This document shows positions 30,380 through 42,313 of a stretch of 64,000 nucleotides of DNA, in pieces. Source of the stretch: Brassica napus (taxonomy: Eukaryota > Streptophyta > Magnoliopsida > Brassicales > Brassicaceae); contig NC_063438.1 in the NCBI RefSeq assembly GCF_020379485.1, forward strand, positions 9,004,335 to 9,068,334. Reading direction: 5' to 3'. The position numbers and the translations under genes were made by a program. Below the pieces are notes generated by a model. The model was not told the origin of the DNA. It saw nothing but the letters and a program-made list of their open reading frames with translations, and ran no database searches. Numbering within the stretch: the first letter of the stretch is position 1; each line of letters begins with the position of its first letter.

Positions 30380-30709
30380 TCAAGAATTCAGATCAACAGA
30401 ACGAAGACAATTTGGACAGCTCCGGTGACGTGCAAGCCAAGAGTCCATGCAAAAATGATGAAAAATATGTCCACATTTGTTTAAACGCATAATCTCATGA
30501 TCATCCTCGTACTCTTCCAAACAAATTGAACAAAATTGTTTACCGCCTCCTTCTTCTTCTTGTTCGATTTCTTTGAACACTAGGACTTTCCTCTGTCCAG
30601 TTTCAATGTCTTGTTGAGACTGCTGAGTTTGGTCGATTGTCTCGGCAGGTAATCCTGTGGGACTAGTACTATCGCCGCCACATGAAGAAACGAGTATAAT
30701 TATGATCAT
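30380..30709 (-). CDS. RING-H2 ubiquitin ligase-like protein (At1g51930-like)
   Basis: The last exon encodes 109 residues from the ATG at 30709. A short hydrophobic start (MIIIILVSS) is followed by a polar linker and a complete C3H2C3 RING-H2 finger: FCSICLEEYEDD, then LNKCGHIFHHFCMDSWL and RSCPNCL. This is the ATL/RING-H2 pattern, in which the finger recruits a ubiquitin-conjugating enzyme. A CAG acceptor lies about 10 bases before this ATG (30721-30727), so an upstream exon, perhaps with the rest of a membrane segment, may exist; I could not place it. Two relics of the same gene lie at 6064 and 28516. The position beside the IAA18 fragment fits At1g51930. Confidence 0.75.
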   Translation of the reverse strand: MIIIILVSSCGGDSTSPTGLPAETIDQTQQSQQDIETGQRKVLVFKEIEQEEEGGGKQFCSICLEEYEDDHEIMRLNKCGHIFHHFCMDSWLARHRSCPNCLRSVDLNS

Positions 30710-30961
30710 GCCGATGCTGAACTGTAAGAAAATTTGATCAACAGTTTCAATTTTTCACGCTACGTTTTCGTTTGTTTCTATCAGAAGAAATATCACAATG
30801 GTTTTATTTTTAGATGTAAAAGTGTTTAGAATTTAATATCAAACTTCCTGTTAGGATAAATTTTATATTTTCATATTCCTTGTGTATTTTGGACTTATCA
30901 TAAAATTAAATAAAACTTCTTCAAATATGTAATCCCTGGATTATTTGGAGAAGAAGAGAAA

Positions 30962-31328
30962 CCAACACTGGATTATTGGATGGGAATGGAGAATATACTC
31001 TTACTTATGAGGACATTGAAGGAGACAAGATGCTTGCGGGAGATATCCCATGGCAGTAAGAATCTTTAAAAGTTTGTTTCTTTGTGACTTTTGATATCAA
31101 AGAAATTGATTTTTTTTTTTTGCCTTTTAATTTTCAGTATGTTTGTATCTTCGGTAAAGAGGCTTCGTGTGATTAAAACCTCTGAGATCTCTTCAGCCTT
31201 AACATGTAAGTTTGATATTCCGAATTGAAAACATTCTTCTTGTCTTATGACTCTTTATGTGAGATTATAAAAGAAAATATTTGAATTTTGCAGATGGAAA
31301 TGGTAAGCAAGAGAAGATGAGGAGCTGA
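30962..31328 (+). pseudogene. IAA18: IAA18 fragment: last three exons only
   Basis: Three pieces, about 30962-31055, 31138-31205 and 31294-31328, splice in phase with intact GT-AG sites. They encode [55 protein letters not shown] and KMRS, then stop. This is the end of the PB1 (domain III-IV) interaction fold of an Aux/IAA repressor and is closest to IAA18 (At1g51950) in my memory. The EAR motif, the degron and the first half of PB1 are absent, and upstream sequence is non-coding. The usual PWQMF here reads PWHMF. Without domains I and II it cannot act as an Aux/IAA repressor. A 5' deletion seems to have removed the rest of the gene. Confidence 0.85.
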
Positions 31329-33040
31329 AGAAAAAAAACTTTTACAGCTTAAAGTAGAGATGTTACTATGTTTTGCTTTTGCCTTTTCAACTCTGATGAG
31401 TTTTAGTCTTTGGAAAGTTTATAATTATAATTCAAGTCTGATGTACATCTTTTGAATTTTGAGAATTTCATACTAAATGAGTTATCAATCAAGTTCAGAC
31501 AATGAAAAAGATGATTTAGGTTCTTGAGTATGTTACAGATTCTTTTAGTCGTTATAGTCTCTTCTGTTAAAAGCTTTGCATCATGATTAGTCACACTTAA
31601 TGAACACATTTAAAACTACAATTTTATTAAATATTGAACCTCTCTACTTCTGCATAGCGTCTTTTTTGAAAAGAAGAAACGAAACAATCTTTCTTCTCTG
31701 CAATAGGCAAAAGCTCTGTAGCTTTTATTAACTCTGCAGTGAAAGGTTTTTAAATATATAACAGCTTTTCTTTAAATGAGTTGTAAGGAGAGATTTCTTT
31801 AACCAGTTTCTTTTCTCATCTTAACATATTTGTTTTGGCCAACGAGAATGTTTGATGAGAGTAATAAAGATTTTAAGATCGGTTTGTTGCATACTTGCAT
31901 GCATGCATGTTGATCTCAAATACTATTACTTCTGTATTTCTATCATTTCTTGGAGTGTAGAGATACAAAATAAAGGGCAATTTCTATGTATAAAACTAGA
32001 CAGATTGAATGCAGTGAAGAGTCTTTTTCGTTGAGAGACTTGCCAAACTATTCAAAGCAGCAATAGGCGACACTCACTGCCTACTTTTTCTTTTTGCTCC
32101 AAAATATGTTCATTCTAATGTCTGGTCAAGTATACTACATTGATATGATGGCTTATTATGTTTTCCTCAACGTTTTAGGAACAAAAGATTAGTGTATTCT
32201 GATTAAGATTAAGCCATCTTAACTCATTCATTTGCATATTAAGAATAAGTAAAACCGAATTCTATAGAAATGAAGACTTCAGTGCTAGCACCATGCGTGT
32301 TTTTTAGAAGAAAAAAAATTATATTTTTTGGTACGCAAAAAATAAGTTTTATTCTAACGAAATACTTCAAATTCTACAATATGTCCAATGACCAATCGTC
32401 AAGAAGACGTCAAAATTCTGAGGAAAATGAGGTGAAAGGCTTTTTTTTTCTTTTCTTTTTTAACTCATAATCAACTTTTCATTTAACCACCATGGGAGAA
32501 CATGATTAACACCACTAAGGTTTCAACCACACTTACAAACTGAGGCATCTAGTATCACCTACAATCACTAATTGGACCATACGCTACTAGAAATTGAGCT
32601 CAGTTGTAATTTCCCAATGAGACAAGCTGGTGAAAGGCTTCTCTTAGTGCAACTGGTCCAGTCATAGATAATTAGGAAATAATAAATTTATTTCAATACA
32701 TTTTAATTTTAATAGATATTTATCTGAATGTTGACTGTTTTTTCTATACTGTGAATTTATGTAATTAATTATTGAATTTATAGTGAAAAAAACTGAATGT
32801 GATTGACTACTGAATAATTTTAAAAGTACAAAACGGTCCATTACCCTGTTTAAACCGATCAATCAGTGGCATTAACTGTGTTTAACCATAAAGAAGGAAA
32901 ATATATTACTATCTTAACTAGCACTTTTAATTTTTTTTTTTAAAAATCGGAGTTAAAGAAGGAAATACTTAATTACTGGAATTAGAATAAATGTGATGAC
33001 TTTAGCTTGTTGCTCCATTACATAAAGGCCAGAACAATTT
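31329..33040. other. Intergenic region, no gene seen
   Basis: About 1.7 kb of AT-rich sequence. It has several TTTCTTCTCT-type pyrimidine runs and short decayed repeats, but no convincing exon on either strand. It separates the IAA18 fragment from the IQD27 leader. Confidence 0.55.
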
Positions 33041-33094
33041 TTTATTGTCTGAGCAATTTTGTTGGAGGCAAAGAAACTACTATATCCTTTGAAG

Positions 33095-33888
33095 GTGAGT
33101 TCTACTTTGTACTTATTAAATCGCTAGTAAAAGTTGATATTTATGTTTTATTCTTTGCTTGCATATCATTTCCCCATTGCGTTTGATTTCATAATGCGTT
33201 CCTCGATCCGTATATGATTTTCATAACGGAAGACAAATAAGAACTTGTTTGTTTCTCGAATATGAAAATGATTACAAAGAATTTGTTTTGTCTCTCCATG
33301 ACATCATTTTCTTTTGTCTTGTAATTCACTTTTATATTTTCACGAGGCTGTGTCAGATCCTTTTCTTTAACCTTCCTTTTCTGCAAAACAGTAGTTTGAG
33401 GCCATCCGTTATTTATTCACTACTCAAATTCTACAGGCTGTGAAAAATGAGCATAAATATTCTCCTAATTTTTTTTATAAATTTGAATTTTTACTTTATA
33501 ATTTATGTAAGTATATTTCAAATTATAGGTTTACATGAGTAAGAAAAAATATTATTTTACAGCTTCTAACCATTTTTTTTATATGTAAAGATCTTATCCA
33601 TAGTAATACGATCTTCTTTTAGCTATTTTTTTTTTTTTTGAACTGTTCTTTTAGCTATGTTCATGTCAATATTCTATAGTGGGATGCTTTGTATACTTGT
33701 GAGGAAATAACTATCATCAGAGACATGCTGGAATTCCAACAAGATTAAAATAAAAGCTTTAAGAGTATATATATTTTTAAATCAATACGATGAAATTTTG
33801 TTTTCTTCTCTCCATACAAAACGTTCGTTTTGGGTGTTCGCGAAGTTATCTCATTCTTAGAAAATCTTTCTAAATCATCACATCACAG
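33095..33888 (+). promoter_or_regulatory. Probable leader intron of IQD27
   Basis: A strong donor (GAAG|GTGAGT at 33094/33095) and an acceptor (CACATCACAG at 33888), 41 bases before the IQD27 start codon, define a likely 794-bp intron in the 5' untranslated region. Leader introns often raise expression in plants. This is inferred from splice signals only. Confidence 0.5.
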
Positions 33889-33929
33889 GTTACAAGAAAT
33901 AAAGTTGTTTTAGGTTCTATCACATCGAG

Positions 33930-35140
33930 ATGGGCGGAGCAGTGAGATGGTTTAAAGGATTGTTTAGCACAAAGAAGAGACTCGTTTCCGGCGATGGTTC
34001 CGATAAAGAGAAGGAACAAAACAAGAACGCGATTGCTGTTGCAACCGCAGCAGCTACAGCCGCAGAAGCAGTGGTTTCTGGGGCTAAAGCAGCTGCGGAA
34101 ATGGTTAGACTGACCGGTGAAGGAAGAGCAGGAGATATCATGACGTGGGAGGAACGTTGGGCCGCTATGAAAATCCAAAAGGTCTTTAGGGGCTCTTTGG
34201 TAAATTTCCACATCTTCAAAACGTTTATTTCCAAAGATTTATTAACGTTCGAATCTTTAAATAGAAATAATTGTTTATATGAAATTTTATTTTAATGGTA
34301 AGGCGAGGAAAGCATTACGAGCTTTGAAAGGTATAGTGAAGCTGCAAGCTTTAGTGAGAGGATACTTGGTAAGGAAACGCGCGGCTACGATGCTGCATAG
34401 CATACAAGCTTTGATTAGAGTCCAAACGGCTGTGCGTTCTAAACGCGATCGCCGCCACAAGAAAGAGTACAGCCACATGTTTCAACCACGACACTCCTTT
34501 GTAAAGAACCAACTTACCACTTCTGTTGACTTCTTGTTCTTTAAGCCAAAACCAAGACTTTAAAAGTGTTTTGTCTGATTCATATAATTGATAGGATAAG
34601 TTTGATGAAGTGGCGAGTGAAGAGAGACATCAAAAGATTGTGGAGGTCCATGACATGTTTAAGAGGAGACCTACACCTAGGCAAACGCACAATCTTGTCC
34701 CAATGTCTGAATATGAAGACGGTTTTGTTTACCGAGGGAGTGATTTGGAGTTGAACTTACCAAAGGAGAAGTGGAAGTCTGGGACTGCGCAAAGCACGCC
34801 AAGATTGTCATCTTCATCAAAGTTTGCGACGACACCGAGACTAACCTCTTCATCTCACCATCACACGACTAATAATAATCGCTACTATGTAATGCAGTGT
34901 CCTAGTAAAAGGGTTTGTGGAAATGCTCAGTCTGGCTATGGAATGAACACTCCTGGTCCTGGCTACATGGAGAATACACAGTCGTTTAAGGCGAAGCAAC
35001 GTTCGCATAGCGCACCTCATCGGCTTTCTGAGAGGAACCGGTTGTCGCTAGATGAGGTTATAGCCTCCAAGAATCGCGTTAGCGGCGGCGAGAGTTTGCA
35101 GCAACAACGCTATTCTTGTTCTAGCTACATGATTCTGTAA
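33930..35140 (+). CDS. IQD27: IQ67-domain calmodulin-binding protein IQD27
   Basis: Exons 33930-34199, 34303-34500 and 34595-35140 join in phase to 337 residues. The start MGGAVRWFKGLFSTKK is the typical IQD N-terminus. An alanine-rich helix (about residues 33-55) precedes the IQ67 domain, with IQ motifs KIQKVFRGSLARKALRALKG (about 81-100) and KLQALVRGYLVRKRA (about 103-117), and the conserved intron inside the first IQ motif. The C-terminal part is Ser-rich and basic with a DUF4005-like tail (NTPGPGYMENTQSFKAKQRS and SAPHR). IQD proteins bind calmodulin and associate with microtubules or membranes as scaffolds. Position between IAA18 and ABO5 matches At1g51960. The gene is intact. Confidence 0.88.
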
Positions 35141-35665
35141 AAAAAAAAAAAAAAAAAAAATTCTCTTCAAGAATTTAGCAATGAATTTTCAGTGTTGCCT
35201 GATGCAAATTTAGGGTTATAATTTTCAATAATTAAATCACAAACTAATTATTTTCTTGTACCCTTCTACAATCTTGAAAATTAAAAAGAACAAAGCAAAA
35301 CTGCAAATGGATAAAATAAAATTTGATAATAAATAATCTATAGTCGAGGTTTTGGATACTATAATCTCTCTATAAGACTATGTAACACATTCTTGATCAA
35401 TCTAGGTACATAATCTTATTCTGATCATCCAGCTCTTCTAATTCAACAAGGAGCAAACAATAAGGAACCAATACATTAAAGAACTATGTGATGCAATAAG
35501 CAAACCCTTCAAACATCTGGAGCTTCAGGTACTCTAACCTGATCATCACAATACGGAGAAGACGGTGTTTGTACAGAGTTCACTGAAAAAGCCTCAATAA
35601 AATCTGGAGTTTTCATTCCCCAGCCAAGTGTCATTCTCAAAACCTTGTTTCACTACTTCACGTGA
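35141..35665. other. Shared 3' region of convergent IQD27 and ABO5
   Basis: No gene is seen. A poly-A run follows the IQD27 stop directly (35140-35160). The segment 35400-35660 is balanced in composition and likely holds the ABO5 3' untranslated region. Overlapping transcripts are possible given the short distance. Confidence 0.5.
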
Positions 35666-38251
35666 CTACAAAGGACTGACCACCCAACCAGTTATCGGAT
35701 TCTTCCTACGAATCCGCGACTTTCCATGAGAGCCAGATTGCAACCGTTCAAGAACACTGTAAGTAATGGAATCAGGTGTGAGTCCTTGCTGTTTCATCCT
35801 TGTATACATATCAACTGCTTCCGCGGTTCTTCCACTCTTCTCTAGACAATCAAGCAAAATGTTGTACGTCACAATGTTGGGCTGACACCCTTTAACAAGC
35901 ATCTCTTCGAACAATCTATATGCCATTTCGACTCTCTCCGACTTCCCAAAGCATTCCATCAGAGTGCTGTATGTGACCACATCAGGGTTCAATCCTTTCT
36001 CCTGCATCTCCTTGAACCTCACGTGAGCTTCATCGACATCACCGTTCTTCCCCAAACAATTAATCAAAGAGTTGTAAGAAACAATGTCCGGTTTACAGTC
36101 ACTACTCTCAAGCTCCTCGAAGATTTTGATAGCCTCATCAACTTCTCCTACACGACCGAAACTCGAGATGAGTATGTTGTATGTGAATATGTCTGGACAA
36201 GGACCATCTTTTTTCATTTTCTCAAAGAGATCATGAATATGAGATACTTGCTTTTGCTTCCCAAGGGCAGAGAACACAGTGTTGTACATCATGGTATCCG
36301 TAACCACACCTTTCTCATGAATCTTGCTCAACATCTCTATAGCTTCAACTGTTTTACCCGCACCGCACAAACTCTCAAGCATCGACATGTAACTATCCCT
36401 CTCTCCTTTTACAGGGAAGCTCCACATATCACAGAACAGCCGGTGAGCCTCACTCACATGCCCTAGTTTACTCAGGGTTCTAACCAAATAAGAATATATC
36501 CCCTGAGTCATATACCTCTTGGACATCTCCACAATCCCATCTAACTTCACAAGCTGACCTTCAGCTACCAAAAGATTCAAAACCAGACTGTACGTATACT
36601 CGTTGGGACGACAACCCGTTTCAACCATCTTGGAGAAAACCTGAATAGCCTTATCAACCATCTTTGCTTTTGCGAGAACTTGCATAAGAGTATTGTAACC
36701 AACCACGTTAAGAGTAAGCCCTTCAGTTATCATCTCATTGAATAGATCAACAGCTTTATTGTACTTCCCAATCCTTCCCATTGTCCTGATCATAATCGTG
36801 TAGGAATACTCATCTCCTCTACAATGCTTTCTCTTCATGTCTTCGAAAACTTGGCGTGCTTGATCAATCTGAGCAAAGAATGTACATTTTCATCTTTCTC
36901 TATACACGAAACTAGGCCAGCACATTCCATCTATCCCAAACCCGAAAACAAAACCGGACCAAACTCACAAAAAAAACCCAAATAGTTCCTATTTCTCTTA
37001 ACCAAAACCGAACCAGAACGGAACCAAAAATCGAATGGGTACCCAAAATACAATTCATATCCAAAAAATATTAGTTATATTTAGTTCAAAATAATTATAT
37101 CTAAAATATAATTTATAAACCAAAAATTGTTCAAAAACCCGAATTATCTAATTACTTTATCCAAATTATATGAAATTAACCAATAATAAAATTTGAACAT
37201 CCTGAATTACCCAATATTTTACCTAAAAACATCTTCTTCACCGATATTTTCCTTCCAATTATCGGAAACTACCCAACAAGCTGAAACCAATTCAATCTCG
37301 AACATTTCCATGTTACTAGCCAGTTCCAATATTTTTACCAGAACCAAACCGAATTTTATAGAACCCAAACAGTTCCTATATCTATCTATAAACGAAAGAT
37401 CCAAAAAACCTAAAAATTCAACGGAGCTGAATGCCTATGCCTAGATGAAACTCAACCTTTAGTTTGTGTGAAGGAAATAATGAAGTAAGTACCTTATCAT
37501 CTTTAGCTAAAGCATCAAGCAACATATTGTAAGCGAAGACGTCGAGCTTATGCCCTCCTCTTCTAATCTCGCAGTACACATGGAAAGCTTTCGAAGAATC
37601 ACGAGACCTTAAGTAAGCTTGAAGCAGACACTTGTAAGTGAAAGAGTTCATCTTTAACTCCCATTTCTTCACCAGCCCTAAGCACATTTCTAAATCTTCC
37701 GTGTTCCCCAAGAAACCTATTAAGATATTAACGGTGGAGATGTTGCCACGTACGTTAGACTTCACCATCTGATCGAGAATCGAACGGACGCGATCGAATC
37801 TGTCGGGGAGATTAGACTTGGAGAGGATTAAGATGATGCGGTTGTAGAGGAACGGGTCGCGGTGAGAGCTAGGGCACACGGAGGGGACGAAGTGGAAGAA
37901 ATCGACGGCCAGGCGAGGGCAGTTTAGGGATTTGAGAATCTCTGAAGCTTCGTCGGGAGTTAGGGAGAGTGAGAGGGAAGAGAGGTAATCGGAAAGCTCG
38001 GAGAAAGGATCGGAAGAGGTTTCGTGGCGGAGAAGGAGATTGGTTGCTCGGCAGATGAGGTGACGCCGAGGGAGAGCGTAGCCGCGTACGTCGGAGGGGA
38101 GGGGATTAGGAAGGGAAACTTCGGCGGACAGAGAACGGCCGGAGGGAGATGATGAAGTGACCTTGGCGACATACTTGGTTGCGTATCTTCGCCGGTTGGC
38201 TCCGGAAATTCCATCGGTGAAGATAAAGAAACGGCGGCGAAGAAGCCTCAT
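35666..38251 (-). CDS. ABO5: Pentatricopeptide repeat protein ABO5
   Basis: Exon 1 (38251-37493) and exon 2 (36868-35666) join in phase to 653 residues. The N-terminus (MRLLRRRFFIFTDG, many Arg and no acidic residues) fits a mitochondrial presequence. From about residue 190 come some twelve PPR units of 35 residues, for example FTYNILISSFGRVGEVDEAI, VSYNSLINCLGKNGDVDEAH, VTYSTLMECFGKSERVEMAY and VTYNILLDCLEKSGRTAEAV; the end is SRIRRKNPITGWVVSPL. It is a P-class PPR without E or DYW domains. It matches At1g51965/ABO5, known to be needed for splicing of mitochondrial nad2 intron 3 and for normal abscisic acid response. An in-frame ATG at 38368 would add 39 residues but is less likely. The intron carries a MITE. 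Confidence 0.9.
36913..37443. mobile_element. hAT-type MITE in the ABO5 intron
   Basis: The ends TAGGCCAGCACATTC and GAATGCCTATGCCTA match those of the copy at 11629, and CCGAACC-type runs lie at both edges. The flanking 8-mers are CACGAAAC and GATGAAAC, six of eight alike. It occupies 531 of the 624 bp of the intron and leaves both splice sites intact. Confidence 0.75.
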
Positions 38252-38321
38252 GTTTGCGGCGGAGAAGGGAACGAGTTCTCTTGAGTAGGAAGCGTCGATG
38301 TAGATGACCGTTTTTAATTTA

Positions 38322-38350
38322 AATGGGCCTAAGTTGGGATAAATGGGCCT
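38322..38350 (-). promoter_or_regulatory. Two site II (TGGGCC) motifs upstream of ABO5
   Basis: TGGGCCT occurs at about 38323 and 38343, within 100 bp of the ABO5 start codon. Paired site II elements are bound by TCP factors and are common in promoters of nuclear genes for organelle proteins. Confidence 0.6.
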
Positions 38351-38399
38351 ATAATTGCTACGGTCCACTTATTAACATTTGTGAAGATTATTAATCTCT

Positions 38400-39250
38400 C
38401 CTTAATCGACCACATCAGTGTACGCTGTGTAGCTTACGAGTGTCTCTACCAGATCATGTCTTGAAGTTTATCAAACAAATCCATCTATGTTGTATATAGC
38501 TGAATTAAATACTGAAACGCTTCTAAGTGTGATCCTTCCACTAGATATTTTTAAGGGAAATTGCATCCCATAACCAAACAAAAAACTCAAATTAGCTAAG
38601 TAACCAAAATCTTCTTCTCTCTCTTCCTTTCCCTTCCTATCTCTCTCATCCCTCTCTCTAAAAATCTAATTTTGGTTTTTTTCTTGGTTATTTCACAAAT
38701 TCTCCCTATTTTTAAAATGACATATTACAAGTTTGATAAAACGAACAATAAACTTGAAAATCGAGACAAGAAGAGAAGTGTTTTCACTTTTCAGCATTTG
38801 ATTCTTCCTTTAGAGATGAGGGTTAGAGTTGTGCCCTATTAAATGTAGTCATAGAGTTGCAGATCATCATTCGACGGTCGATAACTGCAGTTCCATAAAC
38901 AAATTTTCGTCGTTACCGTCGGCTACTACTTGTCAAATTACACACGAGCTACCATGTCCAAAAGATATCTGTTTCATGTTCAACCAAGTAAAACAAATTG
39001 TGAAAAATGACATACAGTAAGTAGCATAACTGCATGAAGTTGTGAAAAAATAATTATTGGAATACAAATAATTCTTGAAAGTTGGAGAGACGGACAGGAA
39101 AAATGCCAGCCATTTCAACTGTAGATGGAAACAAAATCCATTTCGTAAGAAATAGAAATTTTAAATGGTCCAGTCTTCTTTTCCCAAACATCCTTCTTTA
39201 TTTTACATGTCCCAAAGTAATGTTGATTTTCTCGCAACTTGTTTGCTGCT
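38400..39250. other. Intergenic between ABO5 and MPP alpha
   Basis: No gene is seen. A CT-rich tract lies at 38610-38660. The right part, from about 39090, probably belongs to the MPP alpha 3' untranslated region. Confidence 0.5.
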
Positions 39251-42193
39251 TCAAGAAAACTTGCTGCTTATGGTGTCGTAGCTAGGAACAGACAACACTG
39301 CCAAAAGAAAGAACACAAAATCTTGACTTTTTTGACATTAAAAACGTATATAAAACTAGTAAGAAAAGAGTGAAAACTTGTTTACCATCTCCGAAGGAAC
39401 CCATTGTCAAAGGCTTTGAGATAATCTTGCTGGTGAAATCTGTAATGTCCTTCAAGGTTAGTCCATCAACTGTCTTCAGGAATTGCTCAACTGGTTTCCT
39501 GCAATATTTATTCATTTATAAACACACGGGTATGCGCAAGAAGAATACTACGCTGTTTTTAATTTTTTTTCTTTTCTAAAAGACATTTGCGTGTACCTCT
39601 CTCCGTATGTAAGAATCTGCCTGCCAATGTCTTCTGCTGCAATCATCTGCATAGGACATACATTAACTCGTTAGTAAAATCTAATCGGTTCGAATCGTAC
39701 AAACATGCTTTTCAAGCAAAACGGTTTGATCGTAGTGAGAATACCCGTGATTCCAAATTCATCAGAACTGCAGATTTTGTGGCTGCCTTGGCGCGATCAA
39801 GATGCTTCTGATTAACTGTCCAAACAAATAAACAGATGTAAACAACGGCTTCGACTTGTTAAGATTATAATAGGAGAAAACAGAAGAAACAAACTGCAAA
39901 CCTTTTCCTCCGGCAACATCTTTCATTTCTTTAGCTGCTAATTCAATTGCTTTTGCAGCGAACTCGGGACTCTGCACTCATGGATGTAAATCGTATCAAA
40001 ATATGTACTAGAACACATATGAAGCAAAGAAGTCGTCAAGTCACACAAACAAGACATAGCCTAATACCCCCACAAAATCGATATTCCTTAAAGTTGAAGG
40101 TATTAATACCCACACAAATTACAACTATAATCAATGAGATTAAGTGGATAGTTGATTTATAAGGAAGAGCATAGATCAGGATTGCTTAAACTAACCGAGC
40201 AACCATAGATTCCAAACAACCCGGTGTTGTTAAAGATGCTACTGAAAGCAGTGCATGACTGCACTTGCTGGTATTCGTTAAGAATACGGAGATCTGTAAA
40301 AACAGACATAGGAATTTTTATCACTATTACTGATCGGTTGAGAACTAATGAACTAGTTCAACAAACGTGAAAACAGAAAGCTCAAGAAAGCGATATAAAC
40401 ACAAGAATTGACTTACATAGCCATGAGTGCATTCCTTTTCCAGGGCCTCCAGCAGAGAACGACCCACCTCCTCCCATAAGCATCTAATAGCAATTCGAAT
40501 TAAATTATATTCAGTCAATAGAATTTGATTAAAACAAGTAAATATTTTTGACACAAGCAAACATTAAATATTCAAGTTAAACCTGGAGAACAGTGGCGAT
40601 GACTGCTTCTTTCTCGTTATTCCAGCCAGGAACCTCAAAGGCGAGAGCAAAGTGCGTAGCCTGAAGATGACAGAACAGAATAAGCTCACGTAGTATTGTG
40701 ACATAAATACACTTTCATCTCAAACACACTTGTTCAATGAAAGCAAATCTGTCATGATTACCTCTCCACCAGTATGTTGGCGGAAATCTCCACCAGTATA
40801 CTGAGATTTTGGTTCCGCCTGGCGCGGTACATTAGGAAGGTCTGAAGTCAACGGCTCAACAACTTTTAAAAGTTCCTCGTGTTCAACTCCACTTGCCGCC
40901 AGCACCATACGTGCAGCAGTGAAATTCTCCTGAAATTCCCATATCAAATGAGTAAGCAAATAAGGACATTAATCACATAGATTCTCAAAAGCTGATGCGG
41001 TCTTACAGCCATAAACTCCTCCAAGAGTTCCCCATTCAATCTGTCCAAAGCAGACTCAGGTGCGTAGAGAGGATTCGCCAATGCACCGGAATAACCAGCA
41101 GAGTGAACGGCCTCCATGAGAAGGCCCATAGGGTTCTTTGCAAGTTCCGCTATCTCTAGCTTCATCTTACGTAGCTGCCAAATAACCACAAGACAATACG
41201 TCACATAAATAATTTCACAAGAGTTACTAAAATAACCACAAAGGAGAAAAAAAGAGAATCACCTCTTCGTTGACTTCCCAATCCAAGAAAGCAGGGTTCC
41301 TCACACTGTCAATAAGAACTTCAACCATTTCAGGGACATAGGTCTTAAGAGCATCAATAGTGTAACTCATCTGCTCCCGAGACGCAGATGCGGAGGTGTT
41401 GCCTCCAATAGCCTCAATCTCCCTCACGAGACGTAGATGGCTCCTGTTTCTCGTGCTCTTGAAAGCCATCCTCTCAAGCAAATGCGTTGCTCCATGGAAA
41501 TAAGGAGCTTCGTAGATAGAACCACAATCAACATACAAACCAATGGAAGCTGCTGGATTCTAACACACCAAGATAATAACTTCGTTCAGTTCATTTACCG
41601 CATTTTAAAAGATTCTATCTTCAGAGAAGTAAACATAAGATTTACTTACGGGAGACATCTCGGAGGCGATTTTGAGACCATTTGGGAGAGTAGTGATCTT
41701 AAGTTTGCTTGGCTCAACAAGGTCAGCAAGTGGTGGAGGAAGAGACACACCCTGTAGTGGCATGTCCAATGAATTAAGCGAAGAAGATGATCCACCAGTC
41801 AACCAGCTGAAGAAACCTGGAGAAGAAGAAGAAGAACTAGTCGCAACGGCACTTGAACTTGCATAACGCGCCGGTCTCAAACTCCGGCTAAGAGATCCCT
41901 ATCACAAAACAAGAATACGATCCATTTGAAACGATAGAGGCAAATCCATTTCTAGTTAGATTTGACTTCAGAAACTGCGAAACAAAGACTCGATCACTCG
42001 TAAGCCTAAGCAGTAATAACAGTCCCATCGTCGCGGGTAATTCAATCGGAATAAGAATAATCCGAATCAGGACGAATCTATTCACTACGCGAAGGTTCCA
42101 GAAGCATACAAAACGAGATCAATCGTGAAACGATGAAAGGCTTAGGTAACAAACCTTGAGAGCCCTGGCTCGTGAAGCTGCCGTGCGATACAT
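39251..42193 (-). CDS. MPPalpha: Mitochondrial processing peptidase alpha subunit
   Basis: Thirteen exons join in phase to 504 residues: 42193-42155, 41898-41650, 41559-41263, 41174-41007, 40930-40763, 40660-40583, 40483-40417, 40293-40196, 39971-39902, 39815-39745, 39646-39597, 39498-39386 and 39297-39251. It starts MYRTAASRARALK with an arginine- and serine-rich presequence. The M16 peptidase fold is clear (TTLPNGLKIASEMSP, FHGATHLLERMAFKSTRNRS). The zinc-binding HxxEH of the beta subunit is replaced by HLLER, as in alpha subunits, so it is not catalytic. The glycine-rich substrate loop GGGGSFSAGGPGKGMHS is present (about residues 337-353). In plants MPP is part of the cytochrome bc1 complex in the inner membrane. 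It is intact and matches At1g51980. Confidence 0.95.
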
Positions 42194-42282
42194 GGCGACT
42201 GTGGAAACCCTAAATCGGAAGGGAACGGAAGAGATGAATTGAGAAGGTGAGAGAGTTTTGCTGCTTACGTATTGCTTATCAT

Positions 42283-42313
42283 AGGCCCAAATGTTTATAT
42301 GGGGTTGGCCCAT
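42283..42313 (-). promoter_or_regulatory. Site II motifs in the MPP alpha promoter
   Basis: On the minus strand ATGGGCCAAC (about 42304-42313) and TTGGGCCTAT (about 42281-42290) lie 90-120 bp upstream of the MPP alpha start. TGGGCC site II pairs are typical of nuclear genes for mitochondrial proteins. Only 168 bp separate the start codon from the Harbinger element, so this short stretch may be most of the ancestral promoter left next to the gene. Confidence 0.6.

Noticed and set aside
36023..36466. Plus-strand 147-residue frame over ABO5
   Set aside because: Shadow of the PPR repeats on the minus strand.
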